Shown here: one piece after another, positions 8,432 to 20,700 of the stretch | How positions within the stretch are numbered: the first letter of the stretch is position 1 | Layout of the letters: every line of letters starts with the position of its first letter | From: Oribacterium sp. WCC10 | GTDB taxonomy: Bacteria > Bacillota > Clostridia > Lachnospirales > Lachnospiraceae | Direction of reading: 5' to 3' | Assembly (NCBI RefSeq): GCF_900113415.1 | Contig: NZ_FOPH01000009.1 | Location: 62,001-126,000, forward strand | DNA length: 64,000 nt | Position numbers and translations under genes: made by a program | Notes under the pieces: generated by a model | The model's input: the letters and a program-made list of their open reading frames with translations, nothing else | What the model was told of the DNA's origin: nothing | Databases searched by the model: none

Positions 8432-10066
8432 TTAATTGAAAAACATCTTTATATCATCATCTACATTAGTGATGGAACCTATACCGAAACTGTCTACAAG
8501 CACCTTTGCTACATTCGGTGAAAGGAATGCAGGAAGTGTAGGTCCGAGATGTATGTTCTTGACTCCAAGATAAAGAAGTGCAAGAAGTACGATAACCGCT
8601 TTCTGCTCATACCAGGAAATGTTGTAAACTATCGGCAACTCATTTATATCATCAAGGCCAAATGCCTCCTTGAGTTTAAGAGCGATGAGCGCAAGCGAAT
8701 ATGAATCATTACACTGACCGGCATCAAGAACTCTTGGGATTCCGTCGATGTCTCCGAGATTCAGCTTATTGTACTTATACTTAGCGCAGCCTGCTGTCAG
8801 AATCACAGTATCCTTTGGAAGTGCCTTGGCAAATTCTGTATAGTACTCTCTTGACTTTGCACGTCCGTCACAACCGGCCATAACAACAAACTTCTTTATA
8901 GCTCCGGATTTAACAGCATCAACAACCTTGTCTGCCAATGCAAATACCTGTGCATGAGCAAAACCTCCTACGATTTCACCCTTCTCAATCTCTGTAGGTG
9001 CCTTACATGTCTTTGCAAGTTCGATAATCTCAGAGAAATCCTTCTTCTCTCCGTACTTTCCATCGATATGTCTGCATCCCGGATATCCTGTCGCACCTGT
9101 TGTGAAGAGTCTGTTCTTATATGACTCAGCAGGAGGAACGATACAGTTGGTTGTCATAAGGATAGGTCCGTTAAAGCTTTCAAACTCTTCCTTCTGCTTC
9201 CACCATGCATTACCATAGTTACCGGCAAAGTTATCATACTTTTTAAAGAATGGATAATAGTGAGCAGGTAACATTTCTGAATGAGTATAAACATCTACTC
9301 CTGTTCCCTGTGTCTGCTCAAGAAGCATCTCAAGGTCTTTTAAGTCATGACCTGAAATGAGAATTCCCGGATTATTTCTTACACCGATATCAACCTTTGA
9401 GATTTCAGGATTGCCATACGCGGAAGTATTGGCCTCATCAAGAAGAGCCATTCCGTCTACTCCGTACCTTCCGGTTTCAAGAGTAAGAGCTACATAATCA
9501 TCAACAGAAAGTGAATCATCAAGGGATTTTGCAAGTGCGTACTGAAGAAAACTGTCTACTGCTTCATTATTCTTAAGAAGAGCATTGGCATGCTTTGAGT
9601 ATGCCGCAAGACCCTTAAGTCCGTATGTGATCAGCTCTCTGAGAGATCTGATATCCTCATTCTCTGTTGAAAGAACGCCAACATGCTTTGCATTTTCATC
9701 ATAGTCGCATCTGGCTCCGTTCCAAAGAGATGCTTCCGGAAGATCTTCCTTTGCTGAAACCTGATCAATGATCTCTGCCTTTACTTTGAGAGTCTCTTCA
9801 ATTCTGCCCGCAATCTTTTCATAATCAAAATTTGCATTTGTTATGGTGGAGAAAAGATTTACGGTAATAAGATGATTTATATCCTCATTAACCTTTTTGC
9901 CTTCCTTACGAAGCTGTGTGGTAACAGCACTGATTCCTTTTGTTACATATACGAGAAGATCCTGAAGATTTGCAACCTCAGGCTTTTTACCGCATACACC
10001 AACCATTGTGCATCCCTTGCAACCTGCTGTTTCCTGACACTGATAGCAGAACATTTTATTATCCAT
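8432..10066 (-). CDS. hcp: Hydroxylamine reductase / hybrid cluster protein
   Basis: The 544-residue protein matches the Hcp family over its whole length. The N-terminal cysteine set [13 protein letters not shown]...GVCGK binds a [4Fe-4S] cluster, as in class I anaerobic Hcp proteins. Further on, the hybrid-cluster ligand regions are present ([50 protein letters not shown]). Hcp reduces nitric oxide or hydroxylamine in the cytoplasm and protects anaerobes from nitrosative stress. The gene stands alone; a partner reductase (hcr) is not adjacent, as is usual in clostridia. A strong ribosome binding site (TAGGAGG) precedes the ATG. A palindromic operator lies upstream (separate entry). Confidence 0.96.
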   Translation of the reverse strand: MDNKMFCYQCQETAGCKGCTMVGVCGKKPEVANLQDLLVYVTKGISAVTTQLRKEGKKVNEDINHLITVNLFSTITNANFDYEKIAGRIEETLKVKAEIIDQVSAKEDLPEASLWNGARCDYDENAKHVGVLSTENEDIRSLRELITYGLKGLAAYSKHANALLKNNEAVDSFLQYALAKSLDDSLSVDDYVALTLETGRYGVDGMALLDEANTSAYGNPEISKVDIGVRNNPGILISGHDLKDLEMLLEQTQGTGVDVYTHSEMLPAHYYPFFKKYDNFAGNYGNAWWKQKEEFESFNGPILMTTNCIVPPAESYKNRLFTTGATGYPGCRHIDGKYGEKKDFSEIIELAKTCKAPTEIEKGEIVGGFAHAQVFALADKVVDAVKSGAIKKFVVMAGCDGRAKSREYYTEFAKALPKDTVILTAGCAKYKYNKLNLGDIDGIPRVLDAGQCNDSYSLALIALKLKEAFGLDDINELPIVYNISWYEQKAVIVLLALLYLGVKNIHLGPTLPAFLSPNVAKVLVDSFGIGSITNVDDDIKMFFN

Positions 10067-10108
10067 GGTAAAACCTCCTAAACGAAACTTTAATGTTGTT
10101 CGAGGAAG

Positions 10109-10114
10109 ATAATA
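10109..10114 (-). promoter_or_regulatory. hcp: Putative -10 element of hcp
   Basis: The reverse strand reads TATTAT here, which would start transcription near 10102. No consensus -35 is present; its place is taken by the palindrome centred at 10143.5. That is the layout of an activator-dependent promoter. Confidence 0.45.
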
Positions 10115-10129
10115 ATGCAGAAAGCATCA

Positions 10130-10157
10130 AAATACTGTTGCGAACGCAACAATATTT
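10130..10157. promoter_or_regulatory. Palindromic operator upstream of hcp (Crp/Fnr-type)
   Basis: A 28-base near-perfect palindrome has the core TGTTGCGAACGCAACA (10136-10151). All mirrored positions pair except the central AA and one C/A position. Its centre falls about 41.5 bases upstream of the predicted start at 10102, the class II position for Crp/Fnr activators. HcpR, a Crp/Fnr-family protein, controls hcp in many anaerobes; which protein binds here is inferred. Confidence 0.65.
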
Positions 10158-10331
10158 GATATGTATAATTAACATCTTGTCTTCAGGAAATCCATTCGCA
10201 GATTTTTGAATTTACACGTATTTTTATTTATTACTCATTATTTCAAATTTTTCCTTCACGTTTTTTCTTCAAATTTATTCCTCATTCAGAGAAAAAATAA
10301 TACAATTAGATATAGACAAGTCTGTGAAATC

Positions 10332-10369
10332 TGATACGGAACGCTTTGTTTTAAAGCGATCCGGTATCA
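10332..10369 (+). promoter_or_regulatory. Leader hairpin upstream of the zinc-ribbon gene
   Basis: TGATACGGAACGCTTT (10332-10347) pairs with AAAGCGATCCGGTATCA (10353-10369), with a short loop and one or two mismatches. TTTAAAA follows. It lies 54 bases before the start codon of the next gene, so it could be an attenuator, or a terminator of an unseen short transcript. Confidence 0.4.
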
Positions 10370-10422
10370 TTTAAAACTGTGAAACTATAAGCATTAACAA
10401 AACCTATGAAAGAGGGGTGTAT

Positions 10423-11718
10423 ATGGGTAATGTAATGAACTTTAAGTGTCCATGCTGTGGCGCGAAGCTGGTCTACAGCGGACAGGTACAGGAAATGGCA
10501 TGTGAGTATTGCGGTTCACAATTCAGCATGGAGCAGGTAAAAGCCGCTGAGGAATCTCTAAAAGAAGATGCCGGGGGCAATAATCTGGTATGGAATACTC
10601 CAAATCAGCAGATTATCAGCGACGAAAACGGAAAAGTACAGGGTTACAGATGTCAATCCTGCGGAGCCGAAATGGTTGCTGACGAACACACTGCGGCAAC
10701 CGAATGTCCGTATTGCGGTAATCCATCCATCATACCGCAATCCTTTGAAGGCTTGTATCGTCCGAATCTGATGATCCCGTTTGCCATAGGCAAAAATCAG
10801 GCATGCGAGAAACTCAAGGAATTCACTAAAGGAAAGAAACTCCTTCCGGATTCCTTTACAGCAGGAAATCGTATAGACAAGATCACGGGAATCTATGTAC
10901 CATTCTGGCTCTACAGTTGTCACGCAAAAGGTTCTGTTTCCTTTGAAGGAGTAAAGTCAAAAACCTGGGAAGATGCCAACTACACCTATGTAAAAAAGGA
11001 CTATTACCATATCACAAGATCCGGCGAGATGGACTTCAACAGAATTCCTGTAGATGCCTCAACGCAAATGGATGATGCCACTATGGACTCATTGGAACCG
11101 TTTGATTTCGGTAAAGCGACCGAATATGATGCTGCTTACTTCTCAGGATATCTTGCTGACAGATATGATGTACAGGAAAGTGACGCTCAGCCAAGAGCCA
11201 ATGAAAGAGTCCAGAATACTTTCCGAAACAAAATGCGTGATGCTGTGACCGGCTATACAGAGGTTTCCCAGAAAAGCGAGAGTATCAAACTATCTGATGC
11301 CAAAGCTGAATACGCCATGCTGCCGGTATGGATGATGACAACAAAATATGAGGGAAACTCCTATACCTTCGGCATAAACGGCCAGACCGGCAAAATGGTC
11401 GGAAGCCTTCCGATAGATAAAGGTAAATATTATAAATACATGACAATTGCATTTGTGATAGCATTTATCATTCTCTCAGCATTGTCTTTCCTGTTTATCT
11501 CCGGAGGTATCACACTAAAGGGCGAACTGATTGCAGCCGGTATCTCACTTCTTATCGGATGGATCTACGCAAACAGTCTCAAGAGCGCAATGAATACCAT
11601 CGCCATAAAGAAAACCGCTGCAGGCTATATGAAAGACAACTCCTTAAAGTTTGGCAACAAGCTTGACCTCTTCCTTTATCATAAAACAGAAAAGAAAGAG
11701 AAAACGACAAAGAAATAG
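10423..11718 (+). CDS. Zinc-ribbon membrane protein of unknown function
   Basis: The 431-residue protein opens with two zinc ribbons, each built from two CxxC knuckles: CPCCGAKL/CEYCGSQF (about residues 8-30) and CQSCGAEM/CPYCGNPS (about 75-100). A middle domain of about 210 residues contains FWLYSCHAKGSVSFEG. Two transmembrane helices close it (YMTIAFVIAFIILSALSFLFI and LIAAGISLLIGWIYA, about 335-390), followed by a lysine-rich tail. Similar proteins are annotated as TFIIB-type zinc-ribbon proteins in Lachnospiraceae; their function is unknown. ATG 10423 after AGAGGGG is chosen over GTG at 10417. It converges on the giant surface protein gene and shares a terminator with it. Confidence 0.8.
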   Translation: MGNVMNFKCPCCGAKLVYSGQVQEMACEYCGSQFSMEQVKAAEESLKEDAGGNNLVWNTPNQQIISDENGKVQGYRCQSCGAEMVADEHTAATECPYCGNPSIIPQSFEGLYRPNLMIPFAIGKNQACEKLKEFTKGKKLLPDSFTAGNRIDKITGIYVPFWLYSCHAKGSVSFEGVKSKTWEDANYTYVKKDYYHITRSGEMDFNRIPVDASTQMDDATMDSLEPFDFGKATEYDAAYFSGYLADRYDVQESDAQPRANERVQNTFRNKMRDAVTGYTEVSQKSESIKLSDAKAEYAMLPVWMMTTKYEGNSYTFGINGQTGKMVGSLPIDKGKYYKYMTIAFVIAFIILSALSFLFISGGITLKGELIAAGISLLIGWIYANSLKSAMNTIAIKKTAAGYMKDNSLKFGNKLDLFLYHKTEKKEKTTKK

Positions 11719-11745
11719 CAGCTAATGCAAATGCCATTAGCATTA

Positions 11746-11779
11746 AACAAGGTCATGAGCAATTGCTCATGACCTTGTT
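11746..11779. terminator. Bidirectional terminator between zinc-ribbon gene and giant surface protein gene
   Basis: AACAAGGTCATGAGC (11746-11760) and GCTCATGACCTTGTT (11765-11779) are perfect 15-base arms around AATT. CCTTTT follows on the forward side and TTTAAT on the reverse side. A smaller hairpin GCTAATG/CATTAGC (11721-11741) precedes it. The position between two convergent genes fits a shared terminator. Confidence 0.85.
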
Positions 11780-11791
11780 CCTTTTCACGGT

Positions 11792-14700
11792 TTAAACCGT
11801 ATTATGCTTTTCCTTTTTCTTGTAGACATGATACCAAACACCAAGTACTGCAAGTGAGAAGATGGAAACAATTCCGTAAATCATCATGTTGGACATGTCT
11901 CCGGTCTTCGCAGGTGTTCTGTTGGCTCCGAGAACTCTAGGTTCATCCGGTCCATCAGGAGCATCTCTGTCAACACCGAGAACTCTTCCATCATCAGGTG
12001 GTGTAGAGTCGTTTGAAGAATCAGAGCCGCCACTACTGCTGCTTCTGCTGCTTCCTCCACCGCTGTTTCCGCCGCCTGTTCTGTTGTAGTTCGTAAACTC
12101 AACCTCTGATGTCTGTCCGCTTTCAAGATATACGCTTGTTGCTTCGATTCCACTTCCGGTGATAGCACTCTGACCATAGGTCTTTGATGAATATGAAGCA
12201 TTGTAGCCGCTTATATTCTCCTCGGAAAGAACATAGTAAATACGCTTTCCTTCTGCTGTGAATACCGGAACATCAGCCCATGTTGTTGTATCCGTCCAGT
12301 TATTGTTTGCTGATAATGTTACATTTGTCACGATTCCATCAATGCTTATCTCCTTTGTATTGCCGTTAACAACAATCAATGTCTTGAGATTTACCTTGAT
12401 TTCATTCGGACGCTTGCCGCTCTTGTTATTCTCATCATCCCAGATCTTTGAAACCTTGAGTGATGCAGTTTCCATACGGTTTGTGATATCTGTACGGAAT
12501 CCTGTATTGGTTGCTTCAGTAGTTGATGTATAAACATAACCACCTACGGTTCCCTTAACAAGATTATCATCATTTACATTAACTCTGCTTCCGTCAGCGA
12601 GAATGATTCTGCTCTCAACTGCACGATAGCTGTACTTATTGCCGTCACTGTCATACTGAGGAAGATCCGTTACGGTCCAGCTTGAATCTGTCTTGTTGAT
12701 CACATGGATCATCAGTGAACTCTGTCCATTGACAGTCTCGTAAACATTTGTCCAGTCAGTTGCTCCGGTCTTTCTCTGGAGAACAACTTCGGCTCCTGTT
12801 ACGCCCTTTCCGATTCCGGCAAACTCGTTCGCCCAGTTCTTACGTACGACGATGTCTACAGGATTAAGCTTGTTTGTGATAACGAACTCGAACTTCGAAG
12901 GAGTCTTGCCGTAAACACCATCTGTATGCTTATCTGCGATACTTACTGTGTATCCGTCTACTGCCTTCTCCTTAACAACGTAAGTTATCTTAGCGCCCTT
13001 AAGGCCTCTCTTGTACTCCGGAAGTCCTGTCCATGTCACTGTCCAGTTGTTCGAAGCACTGAGAACTACATCGTTATTGAACTTAACGTCATTACCGTCT
13101 GCAAGCTCAATGTTCTTAACAGCCTCTTCAACCGCCTTACCGTCTGCGCCGGTATATCTTGCATAAAGAGTAACTGTTACGTTCTTAGGTCTGTCACCAT
13201 ACTTATCATCCGAATCATCCCACTTCTTTGCAGCAGTGATATCCACTGTACGAAGCTTGTGAATGTTGGAGTAAGTGCTGATAACTGTATTCTTCTCTGA
13301 AAGATTTGTACCCTTGTCGTTAGCTGCATCCACAACCTTTCCGGTAGCTGCATCATGTACGCCAGGTGTATAGAATGTTACCGCATCCTCAACTGCTCTG
13401 TAGCTGTATGCATCGCCCTCTGCATTCTCAACAGGAAGATCTGACCAGGTCGCGATTGACCATGCTCCTGTCTTTACTCCCTTCTGATTTTTGATGGTTC
13501 TGTCAAACTTGTTTGTATCCAATGTCTTCCAGTCCGCATCTGAATCAATCTTACGCTGCAGGTGGAATGTAACTGTATCCGGACGATCATTGTCACGGTC
13601 ATCGTCATCATCCCATACCTTTGTGATGGTGTAATCACCCTTCTTAAGGATATTGCTGAGAGATGCAACAAATGTTCCATTCTCTGCAGTTATCGGTTCG
13701 AAGTGGTAGTTATAACCACCGACCACATGTGTCTCTGCATCAAGCTTGTTTACTTTTCTGACTTCCTTTCCGTCTACAATCTTAACTGTCTCGATAGATG
13801 TCTCAACTGCTCTGTAAGTAAGTTTCTTGCCATCCTTATCGTATACAGGAAGATCATCCCAAAGGAAGCTGTAGTCATTGTCCTTTGAAAGAACTGCTGT
13901 CATATCTGTTCCGGAGCTTACACGCTTACCGTCAACAAGATAGTTCTTAACAGCCTTCCAATTATTTCCATCGCTTGTGTACTGAAGTGCAACATTGACG
14001 AAACGCTTAAACTCACTGTTTGCGTCAGTCTTATCTGTTTCATCTGTATCCCAGTACTTTCTGGCAATGACAGAAGTTGTAGATACCTTATTCTCTATCA
14101 GAGTATCGAATCTTACTGTCTTACCAGTCTCTGTATTCACATTAACAGGAACTGTCTCAGACTTCTCTTCGGTGTATCCGTTCACCTTCCTTTCCTTAAC
14201 AACATATGTAATCTCTGTCTGTCTAAATCCGCGCTTATACTTTGGAAGATTGCTCCAGGAAGCCTTCCAGCCGTTTTTCTCATTAAGTGTAACCGGATTA
14301 TCAAGTTTCACTGTCTTTCCATCGGCAAGTTCAAAGCTCTTAACGATTTCGCTTTCTGTTGCCTTTGTATCAGGATTCAGATACTCGGCATAAAGAGTAA
14401 CCTCAAGTGTAAGAGGTCTCTCTCCGTACTTATCATTCTGATCCGTCCAAACCTTGGATACTTCCGCATCTACGGTTTCAAGATCATGGATGTTTACGTA
14501 CTTAACATTAACAGCTTCACCTTCCGTAAGTTCGGTTCCCTTGTCAACATAATCCGCCATATCCTTTCCTGTTATCAGCTTGTAGAAGAATGCTCTTACA
14601 GGTTCTGTGAATTCCTTAATCGCATTGATTATCCTCTGAACCACGCTGTACTCTCCATTGTAGAGTCTCAGAACGTATCCATCGGCATTGTCTTCCACCA

Positions 14701-17700
14701 CTCTGTAAACAAAATTCTCGCCATAAGCATTTTGTACAGGAAGGTTTGACCAGGTTGCTGTTGTCCAGTTTCCCTCACCGGCCTGTAACTGATTTTCTAT
14801 AGTTCTGTCGAATGTCTTCTCAGGTAATGTTACCCAGTACTTTTCCTCATTTGGATCTGACTTAAGCTTACGCTGTAAGTGGAATGTCACCTTATCCGGA
14901 CGGATGCCGTCACGGTTCTTGTCATCATCCCACATCTTTGTAACGGAGAAGTCTCCCTTCTTGAGAATGTTCTTGAGAACTGACTTATTTTCTGTTTTAA
15001 GTTCCTCGGCTTCGTAATTGAATCCTCCTACTACACCGGTTTCCTTAAATTTTATACCATCGATTTCATTGACAGCCCTGTTTGCTACATAACACAGTGT
15101 GCTAGATGTTGCTATCAGATCAACTATCTGCTCAACTGCCTTGTATCTGCAGAGAGATCCGTCTTCATTTCTTGCAGGAAGATCAGTCCACTCATACTTG
15201 TACTTATTGCTTTCTTCAAGGACAGCAGTTACAGGTGTGCCATTTGTGTCATCGTCTGTATAAGTACATACCTGAACCCAATCCGGATCATCAAGTGTAC
15301 CTTGTCCCTTCTGATACTTATTAAGTGCTACAGTTACTTTTCTCTTCACTCCATCATCAAATGCTCTGGTCGGATCAGTAACGTCTGTATCCCAGTACTT
15401 CTCTACCAGATATGATGTTGTGGCGATTGTATTTGTAAACTTAACCTGCGTTGTACCATCCTCAACAACAGTTACCGGATTTGACTCATTACCTTGCTTC
15501 TCTGTTTCGCCTTCAACCTCGATAAGGCTGGTTGCATCATAAGAATTGATAATAACTTCCTGGTTGTTTTTATCAATCACATACTCCTTCAAGGTGTAAG
15601 TGATCTTGCCGCCATCTGCATCACAGATTGGAAGCTCACTCCAGGATGCCTTCCAGTTATTTGTCTTGTTAAGAGGCATCGACTCAAGTGTATAACCCTC
15701 TGAGTTCTGGTTCAGATTACCACCATCGTCCTTCATAGGAACCGATGCAATAAGCTTAACCCAAATCTCTTTAGGTCTCATCTTGTACTTATTATTTGTA
15801 TCCTCCCAGTTCTTAGTTACGGAAATATTTCCGAGTCTGTATGTATTGGTAGCCTTTGTTGTAATGACTTCCGAATATACTCCTTCGGCTTTATCCGTAC
15901 CGTTTACTGCGGTGTACTTGTAAGATACCATTCCACCGGTCTGGTTGATTCCGTCAGCAGTAGTATCCGAGCTAACATCCTTCACTGTTCCGTTCTTCAA
16001 AGTAACCTTTGTTTCCACTGCTCTGTAGGTGTATGCATTACCCTTCTTATCCTTAGCAGGTAAGTAGGTAAATGATGCAGTATGTTCAGTAGCGTCATGT
16101 TCTATGGTCTGTTCCATAAGACTTGTTCCGCTGTAAACATCTTCCCACTTTGCATTTACTTCATCGGTCTTTCTCTGAAGCTTGAATGTGACAGAATTAA
16201 CCTTTGTATTAAATCCGCGAACTTCCTTATCCCAAACCTTTGTAACGTCAAGTCTTGCAAGATCAAGTGTGTTGGTTACGGTTGTTTCGAAGTAATAAGG
16301 ATTCTTTTCAACGATCTTACCATCTTTATCCTTGATATCTCCCTTTACATCATAAACAGATTCAATCTTACTGAATTCGCTAAAGCCTGTTGTCTTGTCA
16401 ATCTTACCGCTCAACTCATTGGCAATGCTCGGTTCAGTTCTTGTAATCTCTTCACCACCCGGATACTTAACCGAATACTCTACAGCACGATACTTTATCT
16501 CACGATAAGTATCGTTTTCACTGTCATAGGCATACGGTAAAAGTCCGGTCTTAGTTGCAAGACTGTATGTTCCATCATCCGGATTAAATAAAGAATCTGA
16601 ATCCATACTTACCGGTGTTCCACCCTTTGTAAGCAATGTCCAACCGGTTTGTTTACCATCCTGAATCTGATAATAAATTCGGTATGTGATAGATTTCGGA
16701 ATCGCATTTTTCTTATAAAGATCCTTAAGATTATCCGGAGAAATCTCTTCACCGTTATTACCGTTCTTGAATTTCTTGACCGCATGAAGATCAATGGTCT
16801 TGAATACGTTCTTTCGACCGGTAACTGTGATTACATTGTTATTCTCATCAACAAAAACACCACTTTTCGGATTTGTTCCATCAACACCACCATCAGGATA
16901 TACGACTCCCTTCTTTGAACCATCCTTCGACTTACCACTATTCCAGAAATGATTATCCTCTGTTTCAATAACAAACGGCTCAATTCCATTCCATGAACTT
17001 CGTTTTTCTTCCTCAACGTAGTATCTATAGTACAAGCCTCTTGTTGGTTCATACTTTAGCAGCTGGCTCGTAGTAGCAATCCATTCGTCGCCTTTAAGCT
17101 TAAATGTATGTATTTTCTCTTTATCTGAAAGACTTCCCTTATCATATAAGCGATAAAGAGTAAACTCGATTTCATTCGGAATGATCTCGATTCCATCATA
17201 ATCGCTCTTTTCTGGTGACCAAACCTTTAAAATTTTAAGAGGAAAACGATCTTTTCTGTATTTATTAATGATACCTGCATTGCCGTTGCCTTGATGAGTA
17301 ACTAAATTATAGCTTCCATCTACCTCGACATCATATCCATACCATTTTGAATCATGCCGAACAACCGTTCTCTGATCCATGGTACTCTTACCATCCTTAG
17401 TAGTTGTATCATCAAAGGTTACCTTCGGTTTCTCTCCAGTTTTTATAGGTTTAGGTTTGTCGTCCTGACTATTTATCTTAGCCTCTTTAAGGTCTACACT
17501 ACTACCATTAGTTTCCACTGTTGCTCTATATACATCATAAGGTCTCGTATACGGAAATTCCTTTGGATTACTAATATATTCTTCCTCTGCCTTTTCAGAT
17601 ACCACATACTTATATGGATTAAGGTTTGGTGCGTAGTAAACCAGATTAGACCAATCTTGTTCTGTCAGTTTATTAGAATCATAATATAATGTCTTCTCTG

Positions 17701-20700
17701 TATAATCTCCTATCTCTTTTCCATTTTCATCCACTCTCTTGAGATTCTTATTAACAAGAACTCCATCTTCATCAATAAGTTCTCCTGTACCATTTATAAT
17801 ATTGCCATCAGAATCCTGAAGGTATCTATAGAGACGGACTATAATTTGAGGCTTCTCATTACCGTGTACAGCATTCAAATACTTCTTGTCATAGTCGTTT
17901 TCAGGATCAAATCCATCCCACTTCTTATAGAACTTGACTGAGTAGTTTCTGGTCTCCTTGTACTTATTTACAGCCTTGATACCGTTTGTCAATGTATCAT
18001 CAGGTACTACTTCAAAGTCGTATGTCGCATGTAATACCTTTATTCTTTCTTCTGTATCTGCATCTCCTTTCGCGCCGAGTATGGAATATGTATCCGCTTC
18101 CTTTACAAAATATGTATACGGACGTCCGGTATCATCATACTTCGGTACATAAGCCTGAACCTTATCGGAATCATCTTCCGTTTTGTTTCCTTTATAGAAT
18201 GTGAAGTTTCTCTTATAAAGTTCGTTAGCACCCTTAAGTACAGCTACAAGGTTTGTGCCTTCCTTCTTTTCAAGATCCTCCTGACCCATAAGATCTGTTG
18301 TTATGTCATACTCAGGAACCTTCTCTTCCTTATTGCTTCCTTTAGGTTCTCCATAAGGTCTTCTCCAAAGTTCAAGCTCTATATCAGGAAGATTCTTATT
18401 GCTGTATCCCGTAGGAAGAAGCTCATAGATCTTAACGCCCTTGACTGTACGCTTGTTTCTAGGTCTGTTTACAAGTGTTCCCGCATTATCCTCATCAAGA
18501 GCAACCCTGGCTGCAACTACAGTCTTGCCATCAATCTCAACAGGCTTAAAACGATGATCCTCATCCTCATATGGGAAAATAGCCACATTGTGTGTATCAT
18601 CTGTATACTTTGGCGATCCCTGGAATGCACCTATCTCTGCATATTCGTTGGTATTCTCTGAAGCATAGGTCTCACCGATATAGTATTCATACTCATAGAA
18701 GTCAGATGTAAATCTTGACTGAGGATTATATCTTACCTGCCACCAGTTATGAGTCTTTATATCAAATATAGTCTCCCAGTCATAGTCGATGTAACTAACC
18801 TTATCAAGAGTTTCACAATGCCATATTGGATTACCATTACTATCCTTACTACCATCTGTATATCTACGATAGAGATTTACATAGATATCAGGCCTTTTAT
18901 TCTGTTTGTAATTATCATTTTCATCGTAATCATAGTCCTCCCAGAACTTGTTAACTATCGGAGTTATAGTTCCTGCGAGAGTATTCTTGATTGCGAATGA
19001 ATATCTGTCACCCGTATGGTGATCATGTCCAGGTTTAAATTCAGCTGTAGTATCACCGCTCATTACATAAGCGTTTGTGTACTTGTCTCTTTCCTCCTCT
19101 CTGCCTGCATTGTAAATGAATTCCTCATACTTACCCGAGTTCGCAACAAGATGAGGATTATAGTTTATTAGTTTTCCCTTCTCATCGTATTTACGTAATG
19201 GTCCGAGTTTGGCTGTCCAAATATTGGAACCGGTAGCAGGAGAAGTCAATTCTACTGTCTTTGTTTCTTCGTACTTAGTTTTCTCTCCGATCTTGATCTG
19301 AAGCTTTAAGGAATCAGGTCTTGCAGTTCCTGCCATACGACCGTCAACCCATTCCTTCTCGATATCGATGTATATAACACCGACTCTTACATTAGAGATT
19401 GCAAAGTCAAAGTTTCTGTTTCCGATGACATTGCCATCTTCAGTGTACTGATAGTTAACATATCTGCCTTTAGCCGACTTACTGTTACAGATCAGTACAT
19501 CGTAATCAAAGTAGTCACCCTGTACGAAACCGTAGTCATCGTCTTCATACTTATTGCCGTCTTCATCTACAACTTTCTGAAGATCTGAAAATGAAGCTTT
19601 AACGCCATTATATTGATTCCAGTCATGCCCTAAGTAGTAGTCTTCGTAATCTAACGAATATTTCTCACGGTCATTATCGCAGTTTTCAATAACGTCATCG
19701 ACAACAGTATTTTTAACTTTTCCAGTATAATAATGCACCTCATTTTTTCCCACGTGAGTTTCTATAACGCGGAAATCACCTGATCCATTATATGGACTGT
19801 ATTTTTCTCCTTCCTTTCTGTTATCTCCTCTCCAATCAATGAATTCTTTCTTCACCGACTCAGGTATCTCCATGAACGAATACTTGGAATATTCCTTAGC
19901 AGTCGGGTCAATGGTTGATGGTGTACTTACTGTTACCCAAGCATTTTCTCCTTCTTTCTTATGCTGGAGAACAAAACTTACAGATTGTCTCTTCTCAGAC
20001 TCTTCTCCATCAAGCCATTCCTTATATACCGTGATGTAATTATCTGCTCCGGTACCGTTCTCTATCTTAATTTCGTCTATAAGGTATTTATCTCTTCCTT
20101 TTATATGCGGACGAATATCAGTGTCACTTGTCTCAGTTGTATAAACCGCTTCAGTGATCTTATTCTGATATGTCGGATAATATCCATGAGCCTCGGCTTC
20201 ATCACGATGCTCAAATACAGAGTATGTATATTCTGCTCCATTAGGATCATATCTGGGAAGCAGATCTGTAAATGAACTGAAATCTTGAGTAAGCGTCATG
20301 GCATCATTGTCATCATCATACCTGTCAACAATGATTACATCAGTAAAATCTGTTTTTAACTGAGCGAGGTCTGTTATCGGCGTGTAGATCATCTGACCAT
20401 CATCACCAATTCTGCATATAACACTTCCCTCTTTATATGTTTTACTGATAACACCTATTTTATTGTTATTTTGGAATACATCAAAATTAACCTTAGCTTC
20501 ACCATTATCAGCATCTATTTGTGAAATACCGCCTTTGAATCTCTTGGTTACCTTAATCTGCGCATTACCAACAAGTCTGTTAGTGATGCTGATATCTACA
20601 TTGCCATCAGTATTTTGATTTGTTGTAACCTCCTGCACATATCTGTATCCATCATCAGTCAGATAATATGTCGGGCCGTCCACCTTCGGTTTTTCCTCAG

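Noticed and set aside
16082-16540. Forward-strand frames of 60-150 residues opposite the giant surface gene
   Set aside because: They mirror the codon pattern of the intact 4541-residue gene, lack ribosome binding sites, and show no family features.
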